From NCBI RefSeq assembly GCF_011009555.1, contig NZ_QXHD01000003.1, positions 289,239 through 353,238 on the forward strand: a stretch of 64,000 bases of DNA, given 5' to 3'. Below, one piece after another: positions 44,086 to 53,044 of the stretch. Each line of letters opens with the position of its first letter. Within the stretch, counting starts at the first letter, position 1. Source of the stretch: Adonisia turfae CCMR0081. Its GTDB lineage: Bacteria; Cyanobacteriota; Cyanobacteriia; Phormidesmidales; Phormidesmidaceae. Made by a program: the position numbers and the translations under genes. The notes under the pieces are model-generated. The model saw nothing but the letters and a program-made list of their open reading frames with translations. It searched no databases and was not told where the DNA came from.

Positions 44086-44718
44086 ATGGCGCACTTCCCA
44101 AGGTTTAAGTACGGTGTGTTTTTACTCGGTGCAATAACATTCTTGGGCAGCTGCGCAGCCGCTTCTGGGCCAGCTGATCGTCAAGACAGTGTTGATCGTG
44201 TCGCTGATGACGTACAAGTGCAAGATGAATTGGTTCAAGAGGATATAGCTGCTGAGGGTGCGATCGCACTAAACCCCGACTCTAATCCTGACAAACTCAA
44301 TCCAGTAACAAAAGCCCCCTCAGTTGCTAGCCAACCCGTTTCTACCGATAGTGGCCAGGTCTTATTTTCCTGTCATACCGCTGAGGATAAGCTGATTGCC
44401 CTATATGACCGGGATACCGTCATCAAGTATGTGTTTGGCCCGGAAGAGCAGCCCGAACTTGTACTCGACGTGCCTCGCGAGGAAGCATCCACATTTCAGT
44501 GGCAGGGGATTGGCCGGTATGAAAATTATTCCATCAGCATTCCTAATAAAGACACGGTTTATATAGTGTCTTGGGCACGGGATCGTTTAGACATTAATCA
44601 ACCGGCTGAGGCTGGCGTAAGTGTCGAAATTGATGGCGAATATATCACCACCGTAGACTGCGTTTCGGATATTATTCACAACATGATCGGCGTGGATTTA
44701 TCGCCGACACAGCTTTAA
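44086..44718 (+). CDS. Predicted lipoprotein of unknown function
   Basis: 210 residues with a lipobox LGSC (Cys about 23) after a hydrophobic start. An acidic, low-complexity linker (about 28-85) leads to a C-terminal globular part of about 125 residues (FSCHTAEDKLIALYD, then FQWQGIGRYENYSI) that appears beta-rich. The paired Cys residues in the globular part may form a disulfide. It starts 43 bases after valS. I recognise no family. Confidence 0.7.
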   Translation: MAHFPRFKYGVFLLGAITFLGSCAAASGPADRQDSVDRVADDVQVQDELVQEDIAAEGAIALNPDSNPDKLNPVTKAPSVASQPVSTDSGQVLFSCHTAEDKLIALYDRDTVIKYVFGPEEQPELVLDVPREEASTFQWQGIGRYENYSISIPNKDTVYIVSWARDRLDINQPAEAGVSVEIDGEYITTVDCVSDIIHNMIGVDLSPTQL

Positions 44719-44746
44719 TCAAACCAGCTAAACTTAATTACAGTAT

Positions 44747-45370
44747 CTAAGTTGTTTCCAGGACAAAGTTAAAGGCAGCTTTTTTACGACCATCGCTATC
44801 ATCTACAGCCATTAAAAGAGCTGGGTTAAAGAGAAAATCTCCCTGATTGGCAGGCTCCCCTGGAAAGTAAAGCTGAGTGGTAAGAATAGGTTGATTGGGA
44901 GCTTGTACCTTGATATGGAAATGACGGGTGCGCCCAGGGTAAATACCGGGCACGATGGTTTCAATGCGGTAGCGTCCATCTGTGTCTGTAAACTGATGAC
45001 CGCGAAAGGTGTAGCCACGATTGTCGTATTCACCTTGGTTATTGGTGTGCCAGCAGTCTACTAAAGCACCAGCAACGGGCACACACTGCGACGAGAGCAC
45101 CTGACCTGTAATTAACACGGGCGTGCCCGGCAACCCTGGCTCTAATAAAGATTGGCGTTCTGGGGAATCAGGGGTATAAAAAGGACCTGCGGTTTGGGAT
45201 GGTGTGGTTGCATCATGACCGCAGGCGGGGGTGGGTGACAGAGCCTGGGCCGTCTGATGTGTAGTGTTTTTGGTCAATAGTGAGCGGCTACAGGTGGCTG
45301 ATAGAAATGAAACGAGGGTGGCAGGGCCGATTTTCAGAAGCGTGCGACGATTTAACCGTGTATTAGGCAT
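44747..45370 (-). CDS. Exported intradiol ring-cleavage dioxygenase-like protein
   Basis: 207 residues. A twin-arginine-like start (NRRTLLKIG) and a Cys at about 27 suggest Tat export, possibly as a lipoprotein. The rest is the intradiol dioxygenase beta-sandwich: QTAGPFYTPDSPER, PVAGALVDCWHTNNQGEYD with the first Fe-binding Tyr, and PGRTRHFHIKV with two His ligands. Soluble family members cleave catechols or protocatechuate; exported cyanobacterial versions may act on extracellular phenolics, but the substrate is unknown. It converges with the lipoprotein gene. Confidence 0.85.
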   Translation of the reverse strand: MPNTRLNRRTLLKIGPATLVSFLSATCSRSLLTKNTTHQTAQALSPTPACGHDATTPSQTAGPFYTPDSPERQSLLEPGLPGTPVLITGQVLSSQCVPVAGALVDCWHTNNQGEYDNRGYTFRGHQFTDTDGRYRIETIVPGIYPGRTRHFHIKVQAPNQPILTTQLYFPGEPANQGDFLFNPALLMAVDDSDGRKKAAFNFVLETT

Positions 45371-45544
45371 GAGGGACCACCATGGTTTCGGTATTTGATT
45401 TTATGGTAAACCTGGATTTTCCAAATCGACTGCCTGTAGCCATAGTTAATCCTTCTAACCATTAAAAGCATTGGTTAGAGGGACATGGGTAGGTGCGATC
45501 GCACCTTATATTCGATCAACTGTCACTTTTCGCGAGCAGTGTCT

Positions 45545-46174
45545 CTACGATGCTGGCTGTTCTCCTAACTCTTCAGCATCTCCAGCCGCTTCTGTGGAAC
45601 TTTCCGTTAGATTGGTGCCTTCATTGGTATCCAATAGCATCTCAGCTGTTGGAACTCCTGTTTTTTCCTTTTGGAACAAGGCTTCTACGCCATCTTTCCA
45701 GTTTTGATATAGGTTACTGATCCGGGTTCTCCATTTCTCACGATTCTGTTCTGCTTTTTGTGGAAACCAGGAGAAGATTAGCAGGTCAAGTACAAGCTCT
45801 ATACTTCTGACTACGGTCAATATAAAACCTGTTAGGAGTTTGTAATGGATTAAATAGTAAGGTGTAAAAAGAACTGCGGAGAACCAGAGAAGATTATCAA
45901 AGACTTCTTTATCTAGATTAAAAGAGATGCTGACGTGAACACGTAAAAGGGTGTACCACAAGGAAATAACAACCAGAGTGCTGACGGTAAACCCTATAAA
46001 TCCTTCGGTTTTCTGCCATAGGAACTGAACTAAACTCTTTGCTGTTGTCCAAACGACACCTGCCAGTGCCAAGGCTAATACACCGTAGGTAGCAATATTT
46101 GTCCAGTCAAATTCACTAAGGTCACCGAACATTGAGATGTCGATCTGCTGCAGCCAATCAATTAGAGATTCCAT
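45545..46174 (-). CDS. Membrane protein of unknown function
   Basis: 209 residues with four hydrophobic segments (about 29-50, 60-78, 92-110, 113-130) and a 75-residue acidic cytoplasmic-looking tail rich in Glu, Thr and Ser. AAGGA precedes the ATG by a good spacing. No domain is recognised. A 678-base gap lies upstream. Confidence 0.65.
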   Translation of the reverse strand: MESLIDWLQQIDISMFGDLSEFDWTNIATYGVLALALAGVVWTTAKSLVQFLWQKTEGFIGFTVSTLVVISLWYTLLRVHVSISFNLDKEVFDNLLWFSAVLFTPYYLIHYKLLTGFILTVVRSIELVLDLLIFSWFPQKAEQNREKWRTRISNLYQNWKDGVEALFQKEKTGVPTAEMLLDTNEGTNLTESSTEAAGDAEELGEQPAS

Positions 46175-46439
46175 AATTTTTCGTTCCTTGGCAAGGATGC
46201 TTAACGTTGCAAGATAAGGAATTTTCAGCGTTGCCTTTCATCGATAGCGTAACGTCTACATATCGTTCTGTAACGTACGGTTTTCACCATCTATCTGGCC
46301 TTTACCTACAGCATCATCTGAGTAGATTCCTGCTTGATTTATGATGTTTCTGACTAAGACTTGTTTGAACGTTTGCCAATCAGTGGAGTGTGTTTCATTC
46401 CGATGTCCACCTCCATCATGCAGAAAAATTTTCTAAATG

Positions 46440-46541
46440 GTTCCCTTCGACTCCGCTCAGGGAACGGCGACTGACTCTCCTCAGGGAGTAGAAATCTACT
46501 TGGAACTAACTATTCGCTCCCCTCGACTCCGCTCGGGGAGC
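46440..46541. repeat. Two hairpins sharing one loop, in a 678-base gap (46175-46852)
   Basis: 46440-46465 and 46516-46541 both carry the loop TCGACTCCGCTC, but with different stems: GTTCCCT/AGGGAAC and GCTCCCC/GGGGAGC. The stem changes are compensatory, so the structure is conserved while sequence drifts. Between them, AGTAGA-AA-TCTACT (46487-46500) is another short palindrome. The rest of this gap has no gene; it contains AT-rich DNA and a short AGTTAATC direct repeat near 46635 and 46649. Confidence 0.75.
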
Positions 46542-46852
46542 ACCACCAAACTTTTTGTGAAGGCAAGCCAACAGACAGGCTAACCGCGTAAAGTTTCCTT
46601 GAAGATAAGCTTCTCTTAAAAGAGAAAGACCAAGTTAATCAACTTCAGTTAATCTTTTATTAAAGTTCTTCTCATTTGATCTTCATTACTGGCGTATTTT
46701 TCGCCCGCTGAGAAGCCTCCTTCCAGCCTTTACCGCTGCTGGGATGAACCGATCTGGAAGATGCGCTATTTAGCCATGTCTTTCAGCTGAAATCATAGTT
46801 CGGATCAGCAATGCCCCTGATTTAAAGAACATCACATCTATCCCTTGAGCTT

Positions 46853-48703
46853 ATGCCCTCAAATCGTTTTAAGCTGTTTAGCCATGCTCTGTTAGCAACG
46901 CTAAGCACGAGCCTAATGGCTGTCTTGCCCGCCCAGGCAGCCACCTTTCGTGTAAACCCCTATTTGCAACAGCCGTCTTCCGACGGCATGTACTTCACCT
47001 GGTTCACTGAAGCAGACATTGCGGGTACCCTCACGATTACTGGGGCTGATCTCACTACACCCCTCACATTCACTAGCAATCCTTCCTTAGAACCCGTTTT
47101 GGCTTACACCAATGCCGAAAAGGGTCAGGAAATTGGTGATCTGGGGCAAGGTTCCTGGTTACTGGGTGATAATAACTACAAGCACACGATTGATGTACGT
47201 GGCTTAGCACCCAACGCCACTTACGATTACACCGTTGCTCTGGGTGACAATGTATTCAACTCTACCTTCAAAACAGCCCCCACTGCAGATGATTGGGATA
47301 GCATTCGCTTTATTACCTTTGCCGATAGTGAAACTCAACCGGCAGGTCGTCTCATTGGTCGTGATTGGCAGCAGGGGGCTTTAGCACCAGGGTCAGCAGC
47401 TCGTCCCGATCCAGAGAGCAGCCTGTGGGCTGAGACCTTTGGCACAACCGGTACTCGCCTCCGCTATGCCCTGACTGAAACAGGAGGGTATGCGGCTAAC
47501 CTCGCTATTGTCAACAGTCGTCAGCCCGACTTCTTGATGATGCCTGGAGACCTGATGCAGGGTGGCGGCTATCAGCCTGGCTGGGATGAGTTCTTCCGTC
47601 ACAATGCGGGTGAGTTTGATAGTGGTTTATCTGAGTATCCATTGCTGCCTGCCCTAGGCAATTGGGAGAACTTTGGTGCTCTCAATGGTGGCTATGGTAT
47701 TGATGCTGATGGTCGCTTTGGGCCTAAGTTTGGTCGTGATAAGTTCCACACGTACTTTGATGCGCCTGATAATGGCACACCTGAGCATCAAGACAACTAC
47801 TACCGCATTGACTACGGCCCGATTACTATTCTCACTTTAGATAGTTCTAATGGTGAGCCTGACGATACCCGCGATAACTATGGTGGCGAAGGCCAGCCCC
47901 CGAAAATCAGCGGTCTGGAATTTACTGGCCCCGGTACTGATACTCAGCAAAATTATACTCGTGAACAGTATGAAGCGTCGGGTGGCACCGACTTGGCTGA
48001 CTTTAATCCTGGTAGTCCCCAGTGGAATTGGGTGATTGAGCAGCTTGAAGATGCCCGTGCCCAGGGTCAAATCATCTTTGCACAGTTCCACCATGCCCCT
48101 TACTCTAGCGGTACCCATGGTTTTGCGATGAACCATGAGCTTTCCAGTGGTCAGGGGGGAACGCCCTTGCGTCAGTACCACCCCCTATTTGAAGAGTATG
48201 GTGTTGTTGCTGTTTTCTCAGGCCATAGCGAGATGTTTGAGCGCAGCTTTGTTGATGAAGATGGCGATGGCGTTGGCGTGCAATACTACGATGTGGGTGT
48301 GGCAGGCGACGGTCTGCGTGGCGAAGTTCGCACAAAGGATGGCCAACCCTTAGGGTATAACGCTTTCAGCCAATGGACGGCTGACCAGGATGAACCCGAG
48401 CTATGGCAAGAGGTTGATGGTGTTTTACAGATCATTGAAGGGGGTAAGCACTACGGCCATCTCGAAGTTAATCTTGAGCGTCAAGGAGAGAATACGACAG
48501 TCACCTTTACTCCGGTGTATAGCTTTCCGCTGCTTGACAGTGACTACAGTTTGCTAGGCACTGAGCGGCGTGTGTACAGTGATGAGATTTCACTGTTGAT
48601 TACCTCAGAAGGGACTATTGCTCCGGTGCCTGAGCCGGGTATAGTGTCTGCGCTGGCACTATTTGGTCTGTCTGCCCTAGGCATTAGGAAGCGTCTTCAC
48701 TAG
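46853..48703 (+). CDS. Secreted metallophosphoesterase (purple acid phosphatase-like) with PEP-CTERM anchor
   Basis: 616 residues. Signal peptide (about 1-29), an N-terminal fibronectin-like domain of purple acid phosphatases (FRVNPYLQQPSSDGMYFTWF), and a metallophosphoesterase core with MMPGDLMQGGG, LGNWENFG, FAQFHHAP and FSGHSEMFER supplying metal ligands. The C-terminus is a PEP-CTERM signal: VPEPG, a hydrophobic helix, then RKRLH, so exosortase-dependent processing is likely. The enzyme probably hydrolyses phosphomonoesters outside the cell. Phosphate control is plausible but no clear Pho box is seen. Confidence 0.88.
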   Translation: MPSNRFKLFSHALLATLSTSLMAVLPAQAATFRVNPYLQQPSSDGMYFTWFTEADIAGTLTITGADLTTPLTFTSNPSLEPVLAYTNAEKGQEIGDLGQGSWLLGDNNYKHTIDVRGLAPNATYDYTVALGDNVFNSTFKTAPTADDWDSIRFITFADSETQPAGRLIGRDWQQGALAPGSAARPDPESSLWAETFGTTGTRLRYALTETGGYAANLAIVNSRQPDFLMMPGDLMQGGGYQPGWDEFFRHNAGEFDSGLSEYPLLPALGNWENFGALNGGYGIDADGRFGPKFGRDKFHTYFDAPDNGTPEHQDNYYRIDYGPITILTLDSSNGEPDDTRDNYGGEGQPPKISGLEFTGPGTDTQQNYTREQYEASGGTDLADFNPGSPQWNWVIEQLEDARAQGQIIFAQFHHAPYSSGTHGFAMNHELSSGQGGTPLRQYHPLFEEYGVVAVFSGHSEMFERSFVDEDGDGVGVQYYDVGVAGDGLRGEVRTKDGQPLGYNAFSQWTADQDEPELWQEVDGVLQIIEGGKHYGHLEVNLERQGENTTVTFTPVYSFPLLDSDYSLLGTERRVYSDEISLLITSEGTIAPVPEPGIVSALALFGLSALGIRKRLH

Positions 48704-48732
48704 GGCTTAGCATCAGCAAATAAATCATAGTA

Positions 48733-48778
48733 AAAACCAAGCAATGGTATGGCTGAAAGCCTTCTTTTGCTTGGTTTT
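48733..48778 (+). terminator. Terminator after the phosphoesterase
   Basis: AAAACCAAGCAA (48733-48744) pairs exactly with TTGCTTGGTTTT (48767-48778). The final T-run completes a standard intrinsic terminator about 30 bases past the stop codon. Confidence 0.8.
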
Positions 48779-48941
48779 GTGTTAGTTTTACCAACCATCA
48801 TTGTCAAATCACATCTGGACCATCGCAGGGAGTTTGCACAAAATCGTGTCGAATAGGCCTGCAACCCCTGATTTCTCATTGAAAATCAGTGATTTACACA
48901 AAAATCCAAAGACTCTCGGATTTACCCAGGGAACCATTTTA

Positions 48942-48983
48942 ATGTACGTCCTAGATACCAATCAAATTAGACATTTAGCCTGA
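48942..48983 (+). pseudogene. Start of a PIN-domain (VapC-like) gene, truncated after 13 codons
   Basis: ATG at 48942 gives MYVLDTNQIRHLA and a stop. MY-x-LDTN-x-I is the typical opening strand of VapC-like PIN nucleases, with the first catalytic Asp in LDTN. The remainder is absent: the convergent HEPN toxin gene starts its 3' end here (overlap 48975-48983). The match is short, so chance is possible. Confidence 0.4.
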
Positions 48984-49364
48984 GGAACCTGCGTCTTTAT
49001 ACTCTTCAATCATCTCCTTGATCACCAAAGCAAGGTTAGGAATATCATTCTGACAGATATCAAAAATCTCGTCTGCATCTAGATCAAAATAATGGTGTGA
49101 CAAAATATCTCGCACACCCTTAGCACCTCTCCAATTTACAGAGTCATAACGCTCTAAAAAAGCACCTTGTGTTTTGGCATCGATATTCTTCAGATTTTCT
49201 CCAATCGCAATTAACATCATGCTAATGCCATCTAGCATATCCAAACCATGATCGCTATCAAGAAAATCAGCGGCAGAGCCAATACCTGAAAATCTTCGCC
49301 TAATGCGCCCCAGAGCCATATCAATCTGGAGTAGCTTTTCATAAATCAATACTCGATCAGACAT
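48975..49364 (-). CDS. hepT: HEPN toxin, HepT-like RNase of a MNT/HEPN pair
   Basis: 129 residues, all-helical DUF86/HepT family. The RNase signature R-x4-H-x-Y is RDILSHHY (Arg85, His90, Tyr92). In characterised pairs the MntA partner adds AMP residues to the tyrosine of this motif, silencing the RNase. It overlaps the upstream mntA-like gene by eight bases. It is the toxin of a type VII toxin-antitoxin module by family. Confidence 0.9.
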   Translation of the reverse strand: MSDRVLIYEKLLQIDMALGRIRRRFSGIGSAADFLDSDHGLDMLDGISMMLIAIGENLKNIDAKTQGAFLERYDSVNWRGAKGVRDILSHHYFDLDADEIFDICQNDIPNLALVIKEMIEEYKDAGSSG

Positions 49365-49662
49365 AAATTACATCCTGATCGATTCTACGTTTGAGATAAG
49401 GATTCATTCGTTCCCGATAACGCACCACATCTACGGGCCTATCCAAAAACTTTTCTAGTTCTTCCTTGATGTTGACCCTTATAAAAAGGTTAGGACGCTT
49501 CATTTCCAGGACAATATCCACATCACTACTCTCAGTCGCCTCACCTCTGGCAACCGAGCCAAAAATACCCAGCTTCGTCACACCGTATTTTTCCTTCAAA
49601 GTCGGCTGTATACGGCGTAGAAGGTCTAAAACCTGACTACGTTCAATTACCTTTGTCTTCAT
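49357..49662 (-). CDS. mntA: MNT-domain antitoxin (MntA-like nucleotidyltransferase)
   Basis: 101 residues with the minimal nucleotidyltransferase motif GS-x10-DxD: Gly35-Ser36 and Asp47-x-Asp49 in GSVARGEATESSDVDIV. This supports catalytic activity, used by MntA to AMPylate the paired HEPN toxin. The ribosome site GGAGGTGAT is nearly a full complement of the 16S rRNA tail. First gene of the operon, overlapping hepT. Confidence 0.9.
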   Translation of the reverse strand: MKTKVIERSQVLDLLRRIQPTLKEKYGVTKLGIFGSVARGEATESSDVDIVLEMKRPNLFIRVNIKEELEKFLDRPVDVVRYRERMNPYLKRRIDQDVIYV

Positions 49663-49683
49663 TCCATCACCTCCATAACTTTT

Positions 49684-49689
49684 ATTGTA
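49684..49689 (-). promoter_or_regulatory. Candidate -10 box of the mntA-hepT operon
   Basis: TACAAT on the minus strand, 22 bases before the mntA ATG and just upstream of the strong ribosome site. The -35 region is poor, which suggests control by another factor or a weak promoter. Confidence 0.35.
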
Positions 49690-49868
49690 TCGTTCTCGGC
49701 ATCCCCTATCCCTTACTGCCCATGCATTACAACGCTAATAGCTTTTTAGCTTGATCGCTTACTTGATTACCTACTTAATCGACACCTTACTATGAGCCGT
49801 CCCAAGCCTCTAACTATGCACTGCCAAAGCATCGCTTATCATAGAGGCTAAGCTGCTTATCCTTCTCT

Positions 49869-50018
49869 ATGGTTCAATCCGACATCAGAACCAAGCTCCA
49901 TCCCCTAGAAAATGGCGATCATCTCAATCGCTACGAATGTGAGCATCACTACAATGCCACCCTACACCTCCAGAAAGCAGAACTGATCGAAGGCCACCTC
50001 CATGGGCAGCTCAAATGA
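49869..50018 (+). pseudogene. N-terminal remnant of a Uma2 (DUF820) family nuclease
   Basis: 49 codons reading MVQSDIRTKLHPLENGDH, then a segment ending KAELIEGHLHG. LENGD...L-x-R-x-E-x-x-x-x-Y...L-x-KAELIEG is the characteristic start of cyanobacterial Uma2 endonucleases, which are normally about 190-250 residues. The PD-(D/E)XK core is missing. The stop overlaps the ATG of the next gene (ATGA), so the fragment may still be translated and serve as a coupling leader for it. Confidence 0.65.
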
Positions 50019-50515
50019 CTGTCAAGCCTGGTAGCAAATACTATCCGCTGTTTGAGCATTTGCAAAAATGCAACGAGGATGCAATTACGCTTACATTTGC
50101 CAAAATCGAAGCGGTGTTGGATAACACCTTGCCCACTTCAGCATTTAACAAAAAAAATTGGTGGAGCAATCGTGATAGTTTCAGCGCCCTTCAGGCCAAA
50201 GCCTGGGTTCATGCTGGCTATCACATCGAAACTGTTGATCTAGCGCAACAAACAGTTACCTTTCGTAAATTTCAGGCAGAATACAACATTCAGAAAAAGG
50301 ATGGGGCTGTTGTTTGGCAACAGGATGCCATTAAGGCCCTGCGTAAGCACATGAGCCTGACCCAAGCCCAATTTGCCCAAGAGTTAGGTGTGCGTCGACA
50401 AACGGTTAGCGAATGGGAAAACGGCGTCTATGATCCCGATCGCTCAAAAACAAAATTTCTAGAACTGATTGCTAAACAATCCAATTTCCAGAAAATGTTG
50501 TCAGAACAACAATAG
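50015..50515 (+). CDS. DUF7662 - HTH_3 DNA-binding protein
   Basis: 166 residues. The N-terminal 90 residues match the DUF7662 pattern (KYYPLFEHLQ, then SAFNKKNWWSNR, WVHAGYHIETVDL, VTFRKF). Residues about 100-155 are an XRE-type helix-turn-helix (HMSLTQAQFAQELGVRRQTV) followed by SEWENG. This may be an antitoxin-like or phage-like regulator. Its ATG overlaps the Uma2 remnant stop, consistent with an originally coupled two-gene unit. Function not known. Confidence 0.8.
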   Translation: MTVKPGSKYYPLFEHLQKCNEDAITLTFAKIEAVLDNTLPTSAFNKKNWWSNRDSFSALQAKAWVHAGYHIETVDLAQQTVTFRKFQAEYNIQKKDGAVVWQQDAIKALRKHMSLTQAQFAQELGVRRQTVSEWENGVYDPDRSKTKFLELIAKQSNFQKMLSEQQ

Positions 50516-50615
50516 TTGTTTGACTTGTGTCCGGTTAGCGGTCAAAATAAGTTATGCGATCAGGTGTACTCCTGGCGCAAGTTTTTGATCATTACTATTT
50601 CGGAGATTACAGCTG

Positions 50616-50861
50616 ATGCTGACCGATCCAACCAAAGGGGCAACTGCGCCCACAGTTCCGCCTGCTCCAGAACCGCTAGCTGAACATCAGTTTGAGATTG
50701 TTCGCCATATGCTCTTTGGTAGCCTTACCAGTGTGCACCGGACTATCCAAGAGCTGCATAGTAAGCATTATGCTGAACCCAATGATTGGAGTAAGCCTAT
50801 GTCTACTGGACGGCCTAATGAGGTGATGGCGATTTTGACGAAGAAGGTGAGAGTGGCTTAA
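50616..50861 (+). CDS. Small conserved-looking cyanobacterial protein of unknown function
   Basis: 81 residues. A Pro-rich start (VPPAPEPLAEHQF) leads into HMLFGSLTSVHRTIQELH and KHYAEPNDWSKP, then GRPNEVMAILTKKV. I have the impression of a short conserved cyanobacterial protein of this shape, but cannot name a family. No signal peptide. Confidence 0.6.
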   Translation: MLTDPTKGATAPTVPPAPEPLAEHQFEIVRHMLFGSLTSVHRTIQELHSKHYAEPNDWSKPMSTGRPNEVMAILTKKVRVA

Positions 50862-50966
50862 AAGAGCAGCTTTTGGTATAGCTCGATGGGGAGCTATCTA
50901 CAAAGGAGTATGCTACTGACAATAGAGCATACTCCTCTGGTTTATACAGTCTCTAAGCAACAGAGA

Positions 50967-52994
50967 CTAAAGGTCTAACATCCTGGATGCCACGTATTCA
51001 TTCGCGTTGAAACCTGCCAACTCTAATAGCATTGCTCCAGCTGGTAGAGAGACTTCAATGGACTGAATACCGTCTGTAACTTCGAAACTCTCAATCGGAC
51101 GACCATCAACATAGATGTCAACACGGGTAAGCCCCAGGGTTTCTACTTGAAGGGTAAGCGTGTTTTGATTCAACGTAGTTGTCACATTCAACCTACGCAC
51201 AGACATCCTCGATAGGATCTCTCCAGCCTTGTTAAGGAGATCGATATTGCCTAATAGCAAATCATTCTTTGTCATGTGGTAGCGGGAATCTGGTGTGATC
51301 CCTAAATCTTCCACCGGGGTACCTGCTTGTTTGCCAACCCGGAGGGTACGGCGAATAGCAACCCGCATATTAGCCCCGCCGGGTAAGTCCTCATAGGGTG
51401 TTCCATCATCCGGTGGACTAGGAAAGCGTAATAATGCTTGCAACAGACCATGGGTCCAAACATTGGCACCGCCCGCTCCCGTATTATCATCGATGCCAAG
51501 TACATGGCCAATGTCATGATCTTGGAAGCCTGCTGCAAAAATATCGGTTGCACTGTAACAACGGGCATCGGTGATCAGTACTACGGGGCCGTGATATCTC
51601 TGGCCGATTTGATTGGCAAAATCAACGGGCGTAATGGGAAAACCACCTGAGTAGACAGCACCCGTTTTTACTGAACGACGAATTGAAGGTACCCAAGCTC
51701 CAAGGTCAATTTGACCGGTGGGATTGGTTTCATGTCGCTGACAAATACGTAGGTTGAGAGACGTATTAACAAACTGAGTAGGCTGTGGTGCTATATCGAC
51801 AGGCGTTAGCACCTGTAGCAGGCCTTCACTGGCCCAAATGTGCCCCCCCCCATTGCCCCGAACATCCAGAATTAAACCATTCTGCGGTAGTAATTCAACT
51901 AACCGAATAAACTCGTGAATAAATGCCCCTGGATCATTCACACTAAACGTAAAGATCCGAATGTGTCCAAACTCTCCAAAGGTTGTGTTCACACTTTTTG
52001 CGTGGAAAACACTACCCATGGTGGTTGGCACTGTCTGCCCGGCAACCGCTTTTTGGGTGGATAGTTTGGTTTCTTTCGTTTCTGCTGCCAGTACTTCTGG
52101 CGCAAACAGCATTTTCTTTGTTTCTTGAGTGATATGAGCTTCTAAATCAATCCCCTGAGAAGCTGCGCTTGTACTCAATGAATCTGCATTAGCCTCAACA
52201 AACGTTGGTGGGGAGGACGTCACAATCCAATCTTGCTTAATTTCGCGATCAATACCGTCAAGATCGGTGTAACCAATCACAACCCACAACGCGTCTGGTG
52301 GTAATGAACGTACTAAAGGACGAATAGTGAGTCCATCAATTCCACGAACATGGCGGGCTGCTAAATTACTGCCTGCATGTAAATCTCCAGATAATGCAAT
52401 GGCGCGACCAATCGGCACCCCATTCCAAAGCTTGATTTCTACACCCGTCTTAAAGTGTGGATGCGAGAATCCCTGAACAAAGTGAGTGGCAATATAATGT
52501 GGCTCACCGTTTTCAAAATATTCTTCAATCTGGAAGGGTAAGAAAGCAATCTTGCCTGCAAATGGAAAAGGTAAAAGATAGTTTGTATGTAGATCCCGAA
52601 CAGAGTTGAAAATATCCAATATTTCACTGTGAAATGTCAGTTCACTCTCTAATTCGGCATCCGTTTCTTGTTCAAGGCGATGTTTGATTAGACGCAGTTT
52701 TTGAATAGGATTGACCCCATGCATCGATTCCTTTAAAGGCAAATGAACAAAATTATCCTCAAAAAGAATGAGAGCTTGTTCAACGATTTGTTTACGTTTG
52801 TCGAGACTTAAGACACCAGCAGCCGTCTCAAGAAAAGTTTTTAGGTCAGTTGCATCAGCTAACTGTTGTTTAATAGCAGGATGAACGCTATTTAAAAAAG
52901 TAAGACCAATCTTTTCCTTATCATGACCATTCAACTTGGAGCTTCTTGTCGCTGACGTGATTCTTTTTGCTCGTTTTGTATCTAGTCGCACCAT
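50967..52994 (-). CDS. S41 family peptidase (tail-specific protease-like)
   Basis: 675 residues without a signal peptide. The C-terminal half has the S41 core: LILDVRGNGGGH (about 378) and, later, VLITDARCYSATDIFAAGF, where Ser in CYSATD is the likely nucleophile. The usual lysine after it in CtpA-type enzymes is not obvious: the expected loop reads HVLGIDDNTGAGGANV. The enzyme may use another base, or be inactive. A helical N-terminal domain (about 30-140) and a beta-rich C-terminal domain are additional. It is a single gene with its 5' side facing a repeat-containing gap. Confidence 0.8.
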   Translation of the reverse strand: MVRLDTKRAKRITSATRSSKLNGHDKEKIGLTFLNSVHPAIKQQLADATDLKTFLETAAGVLSLDKRKQIVEQALILFEDNFVHLPLKESMHGVNPIQKLRLIKHRLEQETDAELESELTFHSEILDIFNSVRDLHTNYLLPFPFAGKIAFLPFQIEEYFENGEPHYIATHFVQGFSHPHFKTGVEIKLWNGVPIGRAIALSGDLHAGSNLAARHVRGIDGLTIRPLVRSLPPDALWVVIGYTDLDGIDREIKQDWIVTSSPPTFVEANADSLSTSAASQGIDLEAHITQETKKMLFAPEVLAAETKETKLSTQKAVAGQTVPTTMGSVFHAKSVNTTFGEFGHIRIFTFSVNDPGAFIHEFIRLVELLPQNGLILDVRGNGGGHIWASEGLLQVLTPVDIAPQPTQFVNTSLNLRICQRHETNPTGQIDLGAWVPSIRRSVKTGAVYSGGFPITPVDFANQIGQRYHGPVVLITDARCYSATDIFAAGFQDHDIGHVLGIDDNTGAGGANVWTHGLLQALLRFPSPPDDGTPYEDLPGGANMRVAIRRTLRVGKQAGTPVEDLGITPDSRYHMTKNDLLLGNIDLLNKAGEILSRMSVRRLNVTTTLNQNTLTLQVETLGLTRVDIYVDGRPIESFEVTDGIQSIEVSLPAGAMLLELAGFNANEYVASRMLDL

Positions 52995-53044
52995 GGTTTT
53001 TCTCCCACGACATTATATATTACGGTTGACAGACATCTTTTGGC

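Noticed and set aside
45471..45720. Plus-strand frames over the membrane protein 3' end
   Set aside because: Shadows of the 45545-46174 gene with unnatural composition.
46600..46670. Possible Pho box before the phosphoesterase (AGTTAATC direct repeats)
   Set aside because: The repeats are spaced 14 bases apart and do not fit the 11-base-period CTTAACCT consensus.
48801..48941. In-frame upstream extension of the PIN-like remnant
   Set aside because: It adds 47 residues without PIN character; the MYVLDTN start fits the family opening.
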